A program made the translations under genes and the position numbers. 64,000 nt of DNA from Pedobacter frigiditerrae (lineage in GTDB: Bacteria; Bacteroidota; Bacteroidia; Sphingobacteriales; Sphingobacteriaceae), in assembly GCF_004331645.1 (NCBI RefSeq), contig NZ_SJSK01000001.1, positions 992,001 through 1,056,000 on the forward strand, written 5' to 3'. Shown here in pieces: positions 53,701-61,850 of the stretch (positions within the stretch are counted from its first letter, which is position 1; each line of letters starts with the position of its first letter). Below the pieces are notes generated by a model. The model was given only the letters and a program-made list of their open reading frames with translations, was not told the DNA's origin and did no database searches.

Positions 53701-53857
53701 AGAATGGCGCAAGGTAAGCCTTAATGCTGAAGATATAGGCAAGTCAATTAAAGGCGATCCCAAGCAGTTGCAATTCACGATTGATGATGTTGTTTTTAAA
53801 CCTTTTTATGAAACTTACGGTCGTCACTCGGTTTACCTAGATGTTAAGTTAAAATAG
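50792..53857 (+). CDS. Secreted LamG plus beta-L-arabinofuranosidase (GH127/GH146-type, DUF1680)
   Basis: 1021 residues with a signal peptide (VVVGLIQSVNTVKAQ). Residues about 35-255 are a LamG/concanavalin-like binding domain (VARYVFNGDTKDWSRNN, LSISGWIYLRS, IHDFRIYRVPL). From about 365 (LASFHLDQVLLKTDAHGHK) lies the (alpha/alpha)6 DUF1680 catalytic domain. The cysteine-zinc site is visible: Glu750 and Cys752 (QNETCATYNM) with Cys820-Cys821 (FTCCNGTA), where the first of the pair is the expected nucleophile; Glu729 (AECF) is a candidate acid/base. The C-terminal SLFYGPILLAAQEPE and PFYETYGRHSVYLD regions resemble DUF4986 and DUF6805, typical of GH146. First of three co-directional secreted proteins. 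Confidence 0.88.
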   Translation: MKMYKVFLHVTLVVVGLIQSVNTVKAQNGDQILDGIGETGMVARYVFNGDTKDWSRNNLHAKFQGTEINFVNDNRFGKVLSLSGNSNSFIKIPGDALTDVESLSISGWIYLRSEQVGQLFFDFGKDATRRFFVAPIGTSAKKGYQALITTKEGNKYEVVSSAIEMNKWIHLAIVIDVSSKSMVSYVDGKDIGEAKDIPMELNAVFGQQAGEKLLYIGKSLAPGDPYLNAMIHDFRIYRVPLNSRQIAGIYRNAQKGLNEGLVNTTGKKEDELQQFSKTEAQLYNTYLIRVSDVKVETAVGNLPRLPAYVQGTYRNEIKGPKVRVLWPSPINNSAVLKAGSYVVTGHVAGTDFKPKAIVTIKDSFRSTTPVLKLASFHLDQVLLKTDAHGHKTKFIENRDKFIKTLAKTDPNSFLYMFRDAFGQKQPEGAKPLGVWDTQDTKLRGHATGHYLTAIAQAYAATGYDKELQANFSKKMEYMINTLYALAQLSGKAKEPGGAFVSDPTAVPYGTGKSAYDSDLSETGIRTDYWNWGKGFISAYPPDQLIMLESGAKYGGQKNQIWAPYYTLHKILAGLIDVYEVSGNKKAIETATGMSDWVYARLSKLPQDTLIKMWNTYIAGEFGGMNEVMARLYRITGDQKYLKTAQLFDNIKVFFGDPAHSHGLAKNVDLFRGLHANQHIPQVVGSIETYRVSNDPEYYKVADNFWHKMVSDYMYSIGGVAGARNPANAECFIAQPATLYENGFSMGGQNETCATYNMLKLTSDLFLFDPRAELMDYYERSLYNHILASVAENSPANTYHVPLGPGSIKQFGNPDMTGFTCCNGTAIESNTKLQNSIYFKSKDNQALYVNLYIPSTLDWTERKVKVMQTTDFPKEDHTRLTIKGSGKFEVNVRVPGWATKGFFVKINGVAQKLQTKPGSYLKISRSWRDGDIIELRMPFQFHLDPVMDQQNIASLFYGPILLAAQEPEARKEWRKVSLNAEDIGKSIKGDPKQLQFTIDDVVFKPFYETYGRHSVYLDVKLK

Positions 53858-53985
53858 AAATGTTTTGAGTTTTATATTTCCATTTTAAGGTAAAAGAATG
53901 CTAATATCAGTTAAATTATGAGCTAAGATATTTTTAAGGCCTATTTATCTTTAGTGATTATTTAAAACATAAAATTCCTGAACCA

Positions 53986-55335
53986 ATGCAATTTAATTCC
54001 TTGCCAAAAGGCATATTCTTTACACTGATTGCCTGTTTCTTGTATCCAAATGTGAGTAAGTCCATCCAATCTGAAAAAGATAAAATGGAGAAGGAGGCCT
54101 ATATCCCTGCAAAGGTATGGAGGGTGCCAGAGAACAACGATTATACCAATGATAATAGTGAATACAGCGACAAAAGGCGGATAGAATCTGATAATATCGT
54201 TATTTTTTGGGCCAAAGAATTTGGAGAAGACCCAATGCAAAATGCAGAACCGAACAAACGTTTTAATGTGCGTGATGCGTTAAAGGAATGTGAGCGATTC
54301 TATCAAAGTTATGTAAATGACTTAAAATTGGTGCAAAAGGGAAAATCGCTTACTGATAAGTATAAAATATTGGTATATGTAATAGGGGGCACAGAACAAA
54401 CTGCCTTTGGTGGTGGAGCCGAAAATAAGATTGGTGTTTTATGGACACCAGCTGTACGAATGAATAAAGCACCTTATGGCGCCTTGGCCCATGAGCTAGG
54501 CCACTCTTTTCAATACCTGGCCAGTAACGACAATAGCACTGGGATGGGCGGGCCCATCATGGAAATGTCGGCACAATACATGCTTTGGCAAAACTATCCA
54601 GAATGGATGACTTTCGAAAACTACCATTTGGTAGATTTCATGAAGAAAACACATTATGCATTTCTGCATCCTACTAACATGTACCATAGCCCATACGTAA
54701 TAGAGTATTGGTCTAATAAGCATGGAGTAGATTTTTTTGGTAAATTGATGCGTGAGGTAAAAACAGGTGAAGATCCGGTAATGGTTTATAAACGTGTAAC
54801 TGGTCTTAGTCAAGAACAATTTAATGATGAAATTTTTGATGCTTCACGTCGGTTCATTACCTGGGATATGAAACACATAGAAAATGTGTCCAGGAAATAT
54901 GCCAATCAACACAATAGTACATTTAATGCGGTAACTGGAGGATGGTATCGGATTGCAGCAAACAATTGCCTGCAAAATTACGGGTATAATGGCATCAAGC
55001 TAAAGGTTCCCGCTGTTGGAACTAAAGTTCAATTGGATTTTAAGGGTATAGCAGGAGCTGATGGTTTTAGGGCAATAAAAACTGATATGGCAGGATGGAG
55101 ATATGGTTTTTTGGCAGTTAACAAGGATGGGAGGCGTGTATATGGTGATGTGAATGGCAATGCAATTGGTGCCGTTACCTTTAAAGTGCCTAATGATACC
55201 GAATATTTATGGTTAGTGGTAAGTGGGGCTCCAAAAGAACATTGGTCAGTATCTGGAAAAGACGAAAATAACGAGCAGTGGCCTTATGAGATTAAACTTA
55301 CAGGCACAAGCTTAGACGAATCAGTGGTTAAATAG
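53986..55335 (+). CDS. DUF6055-type secreted protein with an HExxH metallopeptidase-like motif
   Basis: 449 residues with an N-terminal signal (GIFFTLIACFLYPNVSKS). The central ALAHELGHSFQYLA carries HELGH, an HExxH zinc motif, preceded by NKIGVLWTPAVRMNKAPYG and followed by GGPIMEMSAQYMLWQNYPEW. The layout fits DUF6055, a family seen near glycan-degrading genes. The last 130 residues form a beta domain (VQLDFKGIAGADGFRAI, YLWLVVSGAPKEHW). It lies 128 bases after the arabinofuranosidase gene and 166 before the DUF5695 gene. It may process a glycoprotein, but the substrate is inferred only from context. Confidence 0.7.
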   Translation: MQFNSLPKGIFFTLIACFLYPNVSKSIQSEKDKMEKEAYIPAKVWRVPENNDYTNDNSEYSDKRRIESDNIVIFWAKEFGEDPMQNAEPNKRFNVRDALKECERFYQSYVNDLKLVQKGKSLTDKYKILVYVIGGTEQTAFGGGAENKIGVLWTPAVRMNKAPYGALAHELGHSFQYLASNDNSTGMGGPIMEMSAQYMLWQNYPEWMTFENYHLVDFMKKTHYAFLHPTNMYHSPYVIEYWSNKHGVDFFGKLMREVKTGEDPVMVYKRVTGLSQEQFNDEIFDASRRFITWDMKHIENVSRKYANQHNSTFNAVTGGWYRIAANNCLQNYGYNGIKLKVPAVGTKVQLDFKGIAGADGFRAIKTDMAGWRYGFLAVNKDGRRVYGDVNGNAIGAVTFKVPNDTEYLWLVVSGAPKEHWSVSGKDENNEQWPYEIKLTGTSLDESVVK

Positions 55336-55501
55336 AATATTTAAACTTTATGTGGCGTGGCTGATATTTGCACCAGCTCATTGTTGAAAAAAATATCGTT
55401 GATCCTAATATTTTGCCGATTTTACGCTTTAAGCCTCATTAATAACCTTTATTAACAAAATATATTTTTAATTATTGTAATTCATTTAACTAAAATTAGA
55501 C

Positions 55502-58249
55502 ATGTTAAAAAATAAATTCTCAGTTCTCCTATTTTTACTCACTATAGTATTGCTGTGTGAAAGCCCCATTGCATTAATGGCTCAATCGCCATGGAAAGCC
55601 CTTGCAAAAAGACAATCTACTTTAGGATTGGAAAAAGGCTATACTACATTAAATGCCGGGTCATTTAATCTTAAGTTGGTTAATTCCTCGCAAACTGTTG
55701 CAGGCTTGATACCGAAATTGGTAAAGGGTTTTGATTTTACTCCCGGTGATAGCTTAAAAGTGCGGAGTGCAGATGGACTTTATCATTTGGGTGATATTAA
55801 CTTAAGATTAAGAACTGGTAGCGAAACTGAATGGAAAAAATACAATACTGCTGCCAAACGTGCACCAATTAAAGCGTTAAAAGTAGCTGGCAGTGTAATT
55901 GCTGGGGCAGATCTTGCCGCAACATTGCCAAATGATATCCCCTTAGAGGTGAAAAGATTTTGGGAATTACAAGGTGGTCAGCTAATTCTTCGCTTTGAGT
56001 TGAAAAATAAAACTACTCTACCTGTAGAAATAGGTGCATTGGGCATTCCAATGATTTTTAATAATATTTTGGAAGGAAAGACTTTAGAAAAATCGCATTC
56101 TGATAATGTTTTCTACGATCCTTATATTGGAAAAGATGCAGGTTATCTGCAAGTAGCACGACTAAGCGGCCAACCATCAACATTAGTGATAACGCCTTAT
56201 GGAAAAACGCCATTTGAGGCCTACAATCCATTATTAGACGATCCAACACCGCGTGGAATTGTATTCGAAGGTTTTTATGAGTGGATGGTTTATAGTAAAG
56301 CTTACGCGGAAAATGAGTGGAAAAATGCTGAACAATGGAACACACCAACTTCAACCATTTTAAAAGCAGGGGAAACACGTAGTTTTGGTCTTAAATTTTT
56401 ACTTTCGGGGACTGTAAAGAGTATCGAAAGTACGTTGATAGCAAATAATAGACCTGTGGCTCTTTCGGTGCCTGGTTATGTATTGCCTCAAGATGTAAAT
56501 GCGAAATTATTTATTAAGTATAGTAAAAGTGTTAAATCTATATCAATTGAGCCACAAAACTCATTAACTGTAACATCGTCCACAGCAACAAAAAATGGTT
56601 GGAGAACATACCTAGTAAAAGGTAATACCTGGGGTAGGGCCAGATTAACCCTTACTTATGATGATGGGTTAACACAAACTATAAATTATAAAGTAATTAA
56701 GCCAGAAACGGAAGTAATTGCTGCCTATGGAAATTTCCTTACAACCAAACAGTGGTTTAATCAACCAGATCCTATATTTAAACGTAACCCATCAGCTATT
56801 ACCTACGATTATGAGAAGAAAGAACAAGTGGTACAAGATAGTAGAGCTTGGATTGCTGGTTTAAGTGATGAAGGTGGGGCAGGTAGCTGGTTAGGGGCAA
56901 TGATGAAACAATTGGTAAATCCAGATAAGGCTGAGGTTGACAAATTAAAGACCTTTGTAGATACAGTTATGTTTGGGCGTATACAAGTTAAAGAGGGTGC
57001 CAAGAAATTTGGCGTTAAGAAAAGTCTATTCTATTACGAGCCTGATTCGGTACCAAAAGATACGTATAGCAAAGATGTTAATTTTAAAACGTGGTCTGCT
57101 TGGCCAATTAAAGAGGCTAACAATTTAGGTAGGTCTTATAATTATCCGCACGTGGCTGCCGCTCATTGGACTTTATACCGATTGGCACGTAATTACAGGG
57201 GATTGGTTGAGGAACAAAAATGGATGGAACATCTTACTAATGCTGCCGAAACTGGTTTGGCAATGATAAAATTTGCACCTTATTATGCACAATTTGGACA
57301 AATGGAAGGAACGATCTTTTATTTGATTTTAAAAGACCTGCAAAATGAGGGTTTAACAGAAATGGCAACAAAGTTAGAGACGGCAATGAAGAAGCGCGCC
57401 GATCATTGGCGATCATTAGAATACCCTTTTGGTAGCGAAATGCCATGGGATTCTACTGGTCAGGAAGAAGTGTATGTATGGTCTAAATATTTTGGCTATA
57501 ATGATAAGGCCAATGTAACGCTTAATGCCATACTGGCTTATATGCCTGTGGTGCCACATTGGGCCTACAATGGTAATGCCCGTCGATATTGGGATTTCTT
57601 ATATGGAGGAAAACTTTCACGCATAGAACGGATGATACACCATTATGGGTCTGCTTTAAATGCGATACCAGTGTTAATGGATTACCGTCAAAATCCTGAT
57701 GATTTTTATCTCTTACGTACGGGTTACGGTGGTTTATTGGGAGGTATTGCCAATATTACCGAAGATGGTTTTGCGCCAACTGCTTTTCATGCCTTTCCAT
57801 CAACACTTAAAAATGATGGAATAACAGGAGATTATGGCTCTGGATTTTTTGGATATGCGGTTAACACCTCATCTTATTTAATTAACCACAAAGAATTTGG
57901 TTACTTAGGTTTTGGTGGCAATGTGTCTACAAGTGGCGATTTAGTTAAGCTTAAATTAACCACGGCAGCCAAATCAGCTGTTTATATTGCAAGTGCTGGA
58001 CTTTGGATTACCTTAGATGCGGGACAAATTGATGAGGTCTCATATCATAAAGTTTCTGGAGAAATTCGTTTAAAATTGAATGCTGCCAGCCAATATACAC
58101 CAAATGCGTTGATAAGGTTGGCACAGCCGGCTAAAGTGATTGGTGTAAGTAATTATACACTACAAAATAGTAGCGCAAAGAATCATGGGGCTTATCAAAT
58201 TGCGTTGGCCAATGGTGCAAATACCGAAGTTGTCATCACACAAAAGTAA
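55502..58249 (+). CDS. DUF5695-type secreted protein, probable glycan-degradation enzyme
   Basis: 915 residues with a signal peptide (LLCESPIALMAQ). The N-terminal half is a beta-sandwich region starting LGLEKGYTTLNAGSFNLKLVNSSQTVAGLIPK; the middle and C-terminal parts look like an (alpha/alpha)6 toroid (YNYPHVAAAHWTLYRLARNY, SGQEEVYVWSKYFGYND-type stretch, HHYGSALNAIPVLMDYRQNP) and a closing beta domain. This matches DUF5695 proteins of Bacteroidota, which sit in polysaccharide loci; catalytic activity has not, to my knowledge, been shown. Third of three co-directional genes; followed by a terminator. Confidence 0.65.
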   Translation: MLKNKFSVLLFLLTIVLLCESPIALMAQSPWKALAKRQSTLGLEKGYTTLNAGSFNLKLVNSSQTVAGLIPKLVKGFDFTPGDSLKVRSADGLYHLGDINLRLRTGSETEWKKYNTAAKRAPIKALKVAGSVIAGADLAATLPNDIPLEVKRFWELQGGQLILRFELKNKTTLPVEIGALGIPMIFNNILEGKTLEKSHSDNVFYDPYIGKDAGYLQVARLSGQPSTLVITPYGKTPFEAYNPLLDDPTPRGIVFEGFYEWMVYSKAYAENEWKNAEQWNTPTSTILKAGETRSFGLKFLLSGTVKSIESTLIANNRPVALSVPGYVLPQDVNAKLFIKYSKSVKSISIEPQNSLTVTSSTATKNGWRTYLVKGNTWGRARLTLTYDDGLTQTINYKVIKPETEVIAAYGNFLTTKQWFNQPDPIFKRNPSAITYDYEKKEQVVQDSRAWIAGLSDEGGAGSWLGAMMKQLVNPDKAEVDKLKTFVDTVMFGRIQVKEGAKKFGVKKSLFYYEPDSVPKDTYSKDVNFKTWSAWPIKEANNLGRSYNYPHVAAAHWTLYRLARNYRGLVEEQKWMEHLTNAAETGLAMIKFAPYYAQFGQMEGTIFYLILKDLQNEGLTEMATKLETAMKKRADHWRSLEYPFGSEMPWDSTGQEEVYVWSKYFGYNDKANVTLNAILAYMPVVPHWAYNGNARRYWDFLYGGKLSRIERMIHHYGSALNAIPVLMDYRQNPDDFYLLRTGYGGLLGGIANITEDGFAPTAFHAFPSTLKNDGITGDYGSGFFGYAVNTSSYLINHKEFGYLGFGGNVSTSGDLVKLKLTTAAKSAVYIASAGLWITLDAGQIDEVSYHKVSGEIRLKLNAASQYTPNALIRLAQPAKVIGVSNYTLQNSSAKNHGAYQIALANGANTEVVITQK

Positions 58250-58274
58250 GATAGGTTAATATTTAAAATTTAAA

Positions 58275-58306
58275 CCTCGAGGATGTAAAAATCTTCGGGG
58301 TTTTTT
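58275..58306 (+). terminator. Terminator of the DUF5695 gene
   Basis: CCTCGAGGAT at 58275-58284 pairs with ATCTTCGGGG at 58291-58300 (two G-T pairs), followed by TTTTTTG. Confidence 0.75.
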
Positions 58307-58580
58307 GTTTTTATCAAGACGTGAAGAGGCGGAAAACGTACTAAGTAGTGGGTTGTTGCAAGGTATGAAGAAATCTCAAAGCACAATTCTATAAGGGAGA
58401 TCACTTTGTGACTCACAGCAATTTAGCTATAGAATAGCGTGTAAAGCCATTATTTGCAGGACTTCGGTTACAATGCCCATTCTCTTACGTAATTCTATTA
58501 TTCCTAATATGGTTAGTTTTTGATTGCTAAACGATTTTGAATGAGGGGCTAGTATTGATCAATAATACCTATTATAAAAA

Positions 58581-58605
58581 AGGTCGAGATTTTAAGTCTC
58601 GACCT
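58581..58605 (-). terminator. Terminator of the GH97 gene
   Basis: AGGTCGAGA at 58581-58589 pairs perfectly with TCTCGACCT at 58597-58605; on the minus strand a T run follows, 18 bases past the GH97 stop codon. Confidence 0.9.
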
Positions 58606-58622
58606 AATTAGGTTACTTGTTT

Positions 58623-60587
58623 TTAATGAACAGGTGTTAGGATAGCGGTCCAACCACCACCCTTTTCCATATTAATTTCGATGGTATCACTTGCGGTTAT
58701 AGTGCTATTTGATATTTTATAATCGGCAGCATGCCTTGATGCATTAATACCATCACTTAGTACCTCCATTTTATACTGCGTGTTGTCTAAAAACGTAAGC
58801 GAAGCTTTAAATGTCCTTGCATTCCAGTCTGTCATACCCGAAATGTACCAATTGTTACCATTTTTACGTGCAACAACGGCATACTCTCCAACTTTACCTT
58901 CTAAGGCAATGGTTTTGTCCCAAATGGTTGGTATGCGAGAGATGAAATAGGTACAAAGACTATCTTTTAAGTAATTTGAAGGATTGTCGGCCAGCATTTG
59001 TAAAGGACTTTCGTACATCACATACATAGCCACCTGATGTGCTCTTGTACCCATGCTCATTGGTTCAGAGTAAACGATGTTAAAGTTTTTCTTTGTTGCA
59101 TTAAGCATAGCTCCTGGCGTGTAATCCATGGGGCCAGCGGCCATACGAATAAATGGTAACGTGAGATTATGTGTAGGTGTAATTTCTGTACTCCATTTGT
59201 TATTTTCGGCTCCTCTAACACCTTCGTAACTTAATACATTTGGATATTTACGGTTTAAGCCTACAGGTTTATAAGCGCCATGCAAATCAACCATTAGTTT
59301 ATATTTGGCTGCTGTTGCTGCAGTACGTTCATAAAAATTAACCATATACTGTTCGGCACGTGCCATGAAATCTACTTTTATGCCTTTTGCGCCCCATTTC
59401 GCATATTGAGCAAGGATGTTATCCATATCCTTATCTAAAGGCTCCCATAAAGTCCATAGCCAAATACCTACGTTTTTCGATTTTCCGTAGTCAATTAATG
59501 CTTGTATATCTATTGTTTTTGCAGGATTCAATAAATCGGTTGTTGTTCTAGTCCAACCTTCATCCAACATGATATAATCTAAGCCATAGGCTGATGCAAA
59601 ATCTATGTAATATTTATAGGTTTCGGTATTAATGCCTGCCTTAAAGTCCACACCATAAATATTATTGTCGTTCCACCAATCCCAAGCCACTTTACCAGGT
59701 TTTATCCAATCGGTATTGGTAATTACTGAAGGGGTAGAAAGCTTATAAGTTAAATTGTTTACAAGAAGGTCTTTATCGTCTTTACAGATGGCAATACTAC
59801 GCCATGGATATTTTCTTTGCCCAGTAGTTTTTGCAATATAATTAGCTAATTTGGTAATTTTAATACCACGATCTCTCACTGGAATACTTTCTGCAATTAC
59901 TTTTGGGAAACCAGCCGTAAGGTTTTTATCGCCTGTGCCAAATAGAAATAAATTAGGGTAATCGTATAAGTCAGCTTCGCTTACCAACAATTTAGTGCCA
60001 GATGCCGAAAACAATAACATTGGCAATGCTGCATGTTGATTATTGCTAAAAGCTGTTAAAACTGAGTCTTTATACAAGCTTTCGAAATGTGACAAAAAGT
60101 CTTTGTTCTCTTCTTGTGGCCAAAATACTCGGTTATTGCCACTAAAATTGAAATCGGCCGTTTCTCCAGTTACTTCGATCGAGCTTTCCTTTAAATTAGT
60201 TTCGAAACGATAGGCAACCCCATCATTATAGGCACGGAAATAAATGGTATAACCATCTTTAAAATCGAGTTTTAGTTCGTTAAAAAGGTTGATAATTTCC
60301 TTGCTTTTTACCGGAACGGTGGCAATGATTAAGTCGCTATGTAGTTTTAATTGCTGTTTAATTAAAACAGGATTAATTCCTGGCTGTACTTTATGATTTA
60401 AAAGTAATGCAATTGAACTTGGCTGCAAAAGCAATTCGGTGTCTTTACGTACAGACCATGTAACCTTGTCGCTAATTGCAATGCTAATCTTTATTTTATG
60501 ATCTGGCGATAACAGCTCATAATCTTTGGAAAATGCCCTGTTTGTAATCAATAGAGCGATAATAAATAAAATAGGTTTAATGTTCAT
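58623..60587 (-). CDS. GH97 glycoside hydrolase, retaining (alpha-galactosidase-like) type
   Basis: 654 residues with a signal peptide (IIALLITNRAFS). N-terminal beta-sandwich (LLSPDHKIKISIAISDK, typical GH97 opening), then a TIM barrel: KVAWDWWNDNNIYGVDFKAG, GLDYIMLDEGWTR, GAKGIKVDFMARAEQ and NVLSYEGVRGAE, then a C-terminal beta domain. Asp406 in KVDFM and Glu455 in YEGV are placed as the nucleophile and acid/base of the retaining branch, unlike the inverting SusB branch. It diverges from the AraC-type regulator across 340 bases. Substrate is likely an alpha-galactoside, perhaps side chains of an arabinose-containing glycan handled by the preceding genes; that link is inference. Confidence 0.88.
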   Translation of the reverse strand: MNIKPILFIIALLITNRAFSKDYELLSPDHKIKISIAISDKVTWSVRKDTELLLQPSSIALLLNHKVQPGINPVLIKQQLKLHSDLIIATVPVKSKEIINLFNELKLDFKDGYTIYFRAYNDGVAYRFETNLKESSIEVTGETADFNFSGNNRVFWPQEENKDFLSHFESLYKDSVLTAFSNNQHAALPMLLFSASGTKLLVSEADLYDYPNLFLFGTGDKNLTAGFPKVIAESIPVRDRGIKITKLANYIAKTTGQRKYPWRSIAICKDDKDLLVNNLTYKLSTPSVITNTDWIKPGKVAWDWWNDNNIYGVDFKAGINTETYKYYIDFASAYGLDYIMLDEGWTRTTTDLLNPAKTIDIQALIDYGKSKNVGIWLWTLWEPLDKDMDNILAQYAKWGAKGIKVDFMARAEQYMVNFYERTAATAAKYKLMVDLHGAYKPVGLNRKYPNVLSYEGVRGAENNKWSTEITPTHNLTLPFIRMAAGPMDYTPGAMLNATKKNFNIVYSEPMSMGTRAHQVAMYVMYESPLQMLADNPSNYLKDSLCTYFISRIPTIWDKTIALEGKVGEYAVVARKNGNNWYISGMTDWNARTFKASLTFLDNTQYKMEVLSDGINASRHAADYKISNSTITASDTIEINMEKGGGWTAILTPVH

Positions 60588-60727
60588 GATATGGTTTCTG
60601 CTACTGTAATTAAAAATGAAATTATAAAATTAACAGAACGGTATTGATATGATATTTCACTTGTTCTATCCATATTTTACCCAATTTTAAACAGGCCCTT
60701 AATACATCTTTTTCAAAGTATTTGCTC

Positions 60728-60755
60728 CGATAGTTTACCGATTTTTTCGATAGTT
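60728..60755. promoter_or_regulatory. Direct repeat spaced 20 bases, candidate AraC-type operator
   Basis: CGATAGTT occurs at 60728-60735 and 60748-60755, start to start 20 bases apart and in the same orientation, each followed by a TTA/TGA triplet. Direct half-sites about two helical turns apart suit an AraC-family dimer. They lie in the 340-base gap between the divergent GH97 and AraC genes, which holds no gene otherwise. Confidence 0.4.
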
Positions 60756-60927
60756 GATTTGCCTTTTCCAATTAATTACAAATTATTAAGAGGATGCCAA
60801 AGGCAATAAAAATAAACGTCACTTTAACGTATATTGACTAATGATGGTATAATTTTAACCGTTTCATTTATTTTTTCTTAAGTGCCTGTTAATATTTGTA
60901 AATTATGTAACTAAATATAAAAATAAA

Positions 60928-61833
60928 ATGAAAGTACTTCCATTTACCATGCTGGTTCCGGATGACAAAAGTGTTATATCGGAACAAATAGAATTACCAC
61001 ATTTTTATCAATATCTTCATCGTCATGACGAGTGGCAGCTGACCTGGGTACAAGAGGGGGAAGGTACATTGCTTGCAGGAAATAACATGCATTCTTTTAG
61101 CAAGGGAGATATATTTCTAATTGGTGCAAATCTCCCACATTTATTTAAAAGTAATCCAGAATATTTCATTTTGGATAACGATAAGAAGATCAAGGCCTGC
61201 TCCCTTTATTTTAATCCTAACGGAATTCTCAAATCCTTATTTCACTTGCCTGAAATGAGTTTGGTGAATGGCTTTTTAAGTAGCCATAAGCATGGATTTA
61301 AGATACCTGACCAGTATGCAAAAGAAATAGCCAAGGGGGTATTGGATGTCCACCATTCATCTGGTACGGATATCTTGTTTAGCTTTATTAAGTTTCTCAA
61401 TTCATTACAGGGCATCAATTCTAATCTAGAAGCTTTATGTTCAGAAGTATACTCTTCAGATATAACAGAAAATGAAGGTCGACGATTAAGTAATATCCTC
61501 AACTTTATCATGAGGAATTATAACAATCAGATTACCTTAGAGGATGTTGCAAATGCAGCATATATGACCCCACAAGCGTTTTGCCGCTATTTCAAGAAAC
61601 ATACTGGCCATACCTTTATCTCTTTCTTGAATGAGGTAAGGATTAACGATGCGTGCAAAAGCTTAATCTCAGGCCCAAAGGCAGATTGTATATCTGGTGT
61701 AGCCTATAAGGCCGGTTTTAATAGTATCACTAATTTTAACCGGGTGTTTAAAAATATCATTGGCAAGTCTCCTCGGGTTTATATGGATACTTATAATAGC
61801 GTAAGCAAGGTTAAAACAATGGCTTGTAGTTAA
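60928..61833 (+). CDS. AraC-family transcriptional regulator with cupin sensor domain
   Basis: 301 residues. The N-terminal cupin (HFYQYLHRHDEWQLTWVQEG, FSKGDIFLIGANLPHLFK) would bind the inducer; the C-terminal 100 residues hold two helix-turn-helix units of the AraC/XylS type (ITLEDVANAAYMTPQAFCRY and ISGVAYKAGFNSITNFNRVF) with the final KSPRVYMDTY. Diverges from GH97, and precedes the DUF885 gene by 17 bases. Probable activator of the local carbohydrate genes. Confidence 0.92.
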   Translation: MKVLPFTMLVPDDKSVISEQIELPHFYQYLHRHDEWQLTWVQEGEGTLLAGNNMHSFSKGDIFLIGANLPHLFKSNPEYFILDNDKKIKACSLYFNPNGILKSLFHLPEMSLVNGFLSSHKHGFKIPDQYAKEIAKGVLDVHHSSGTDILFSFIKFLNSLQGINSNLEALCSEVYSSDITENEGRRLSNILNFIMRNYNNQITLEDVANAAYMTPQAFCRYFKKHTGHTFISFLNEVRINDACKSLISGPKADCISGVAYKAGFNSITNFNRVFKNIIGKSPRVYMDTYNSVSKVKTMACS

Positions 61834-61850
61834 TTCAAATCCTTTAAGAT

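Larger units (their letters stand above)
58250..58622. other. 373-base gap between convergent genes, two terminators and degenerate repeats
   Basis: No gene. It holds the terminators at 58275-58306 and 58581-58605. Between them TATCAAGACGTGA (about 58313) also occurs near 43391, in the lpxH-prfA gap, suggesting a dispersed repeat; the rest is unremarkable. Confidence 0.6.
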
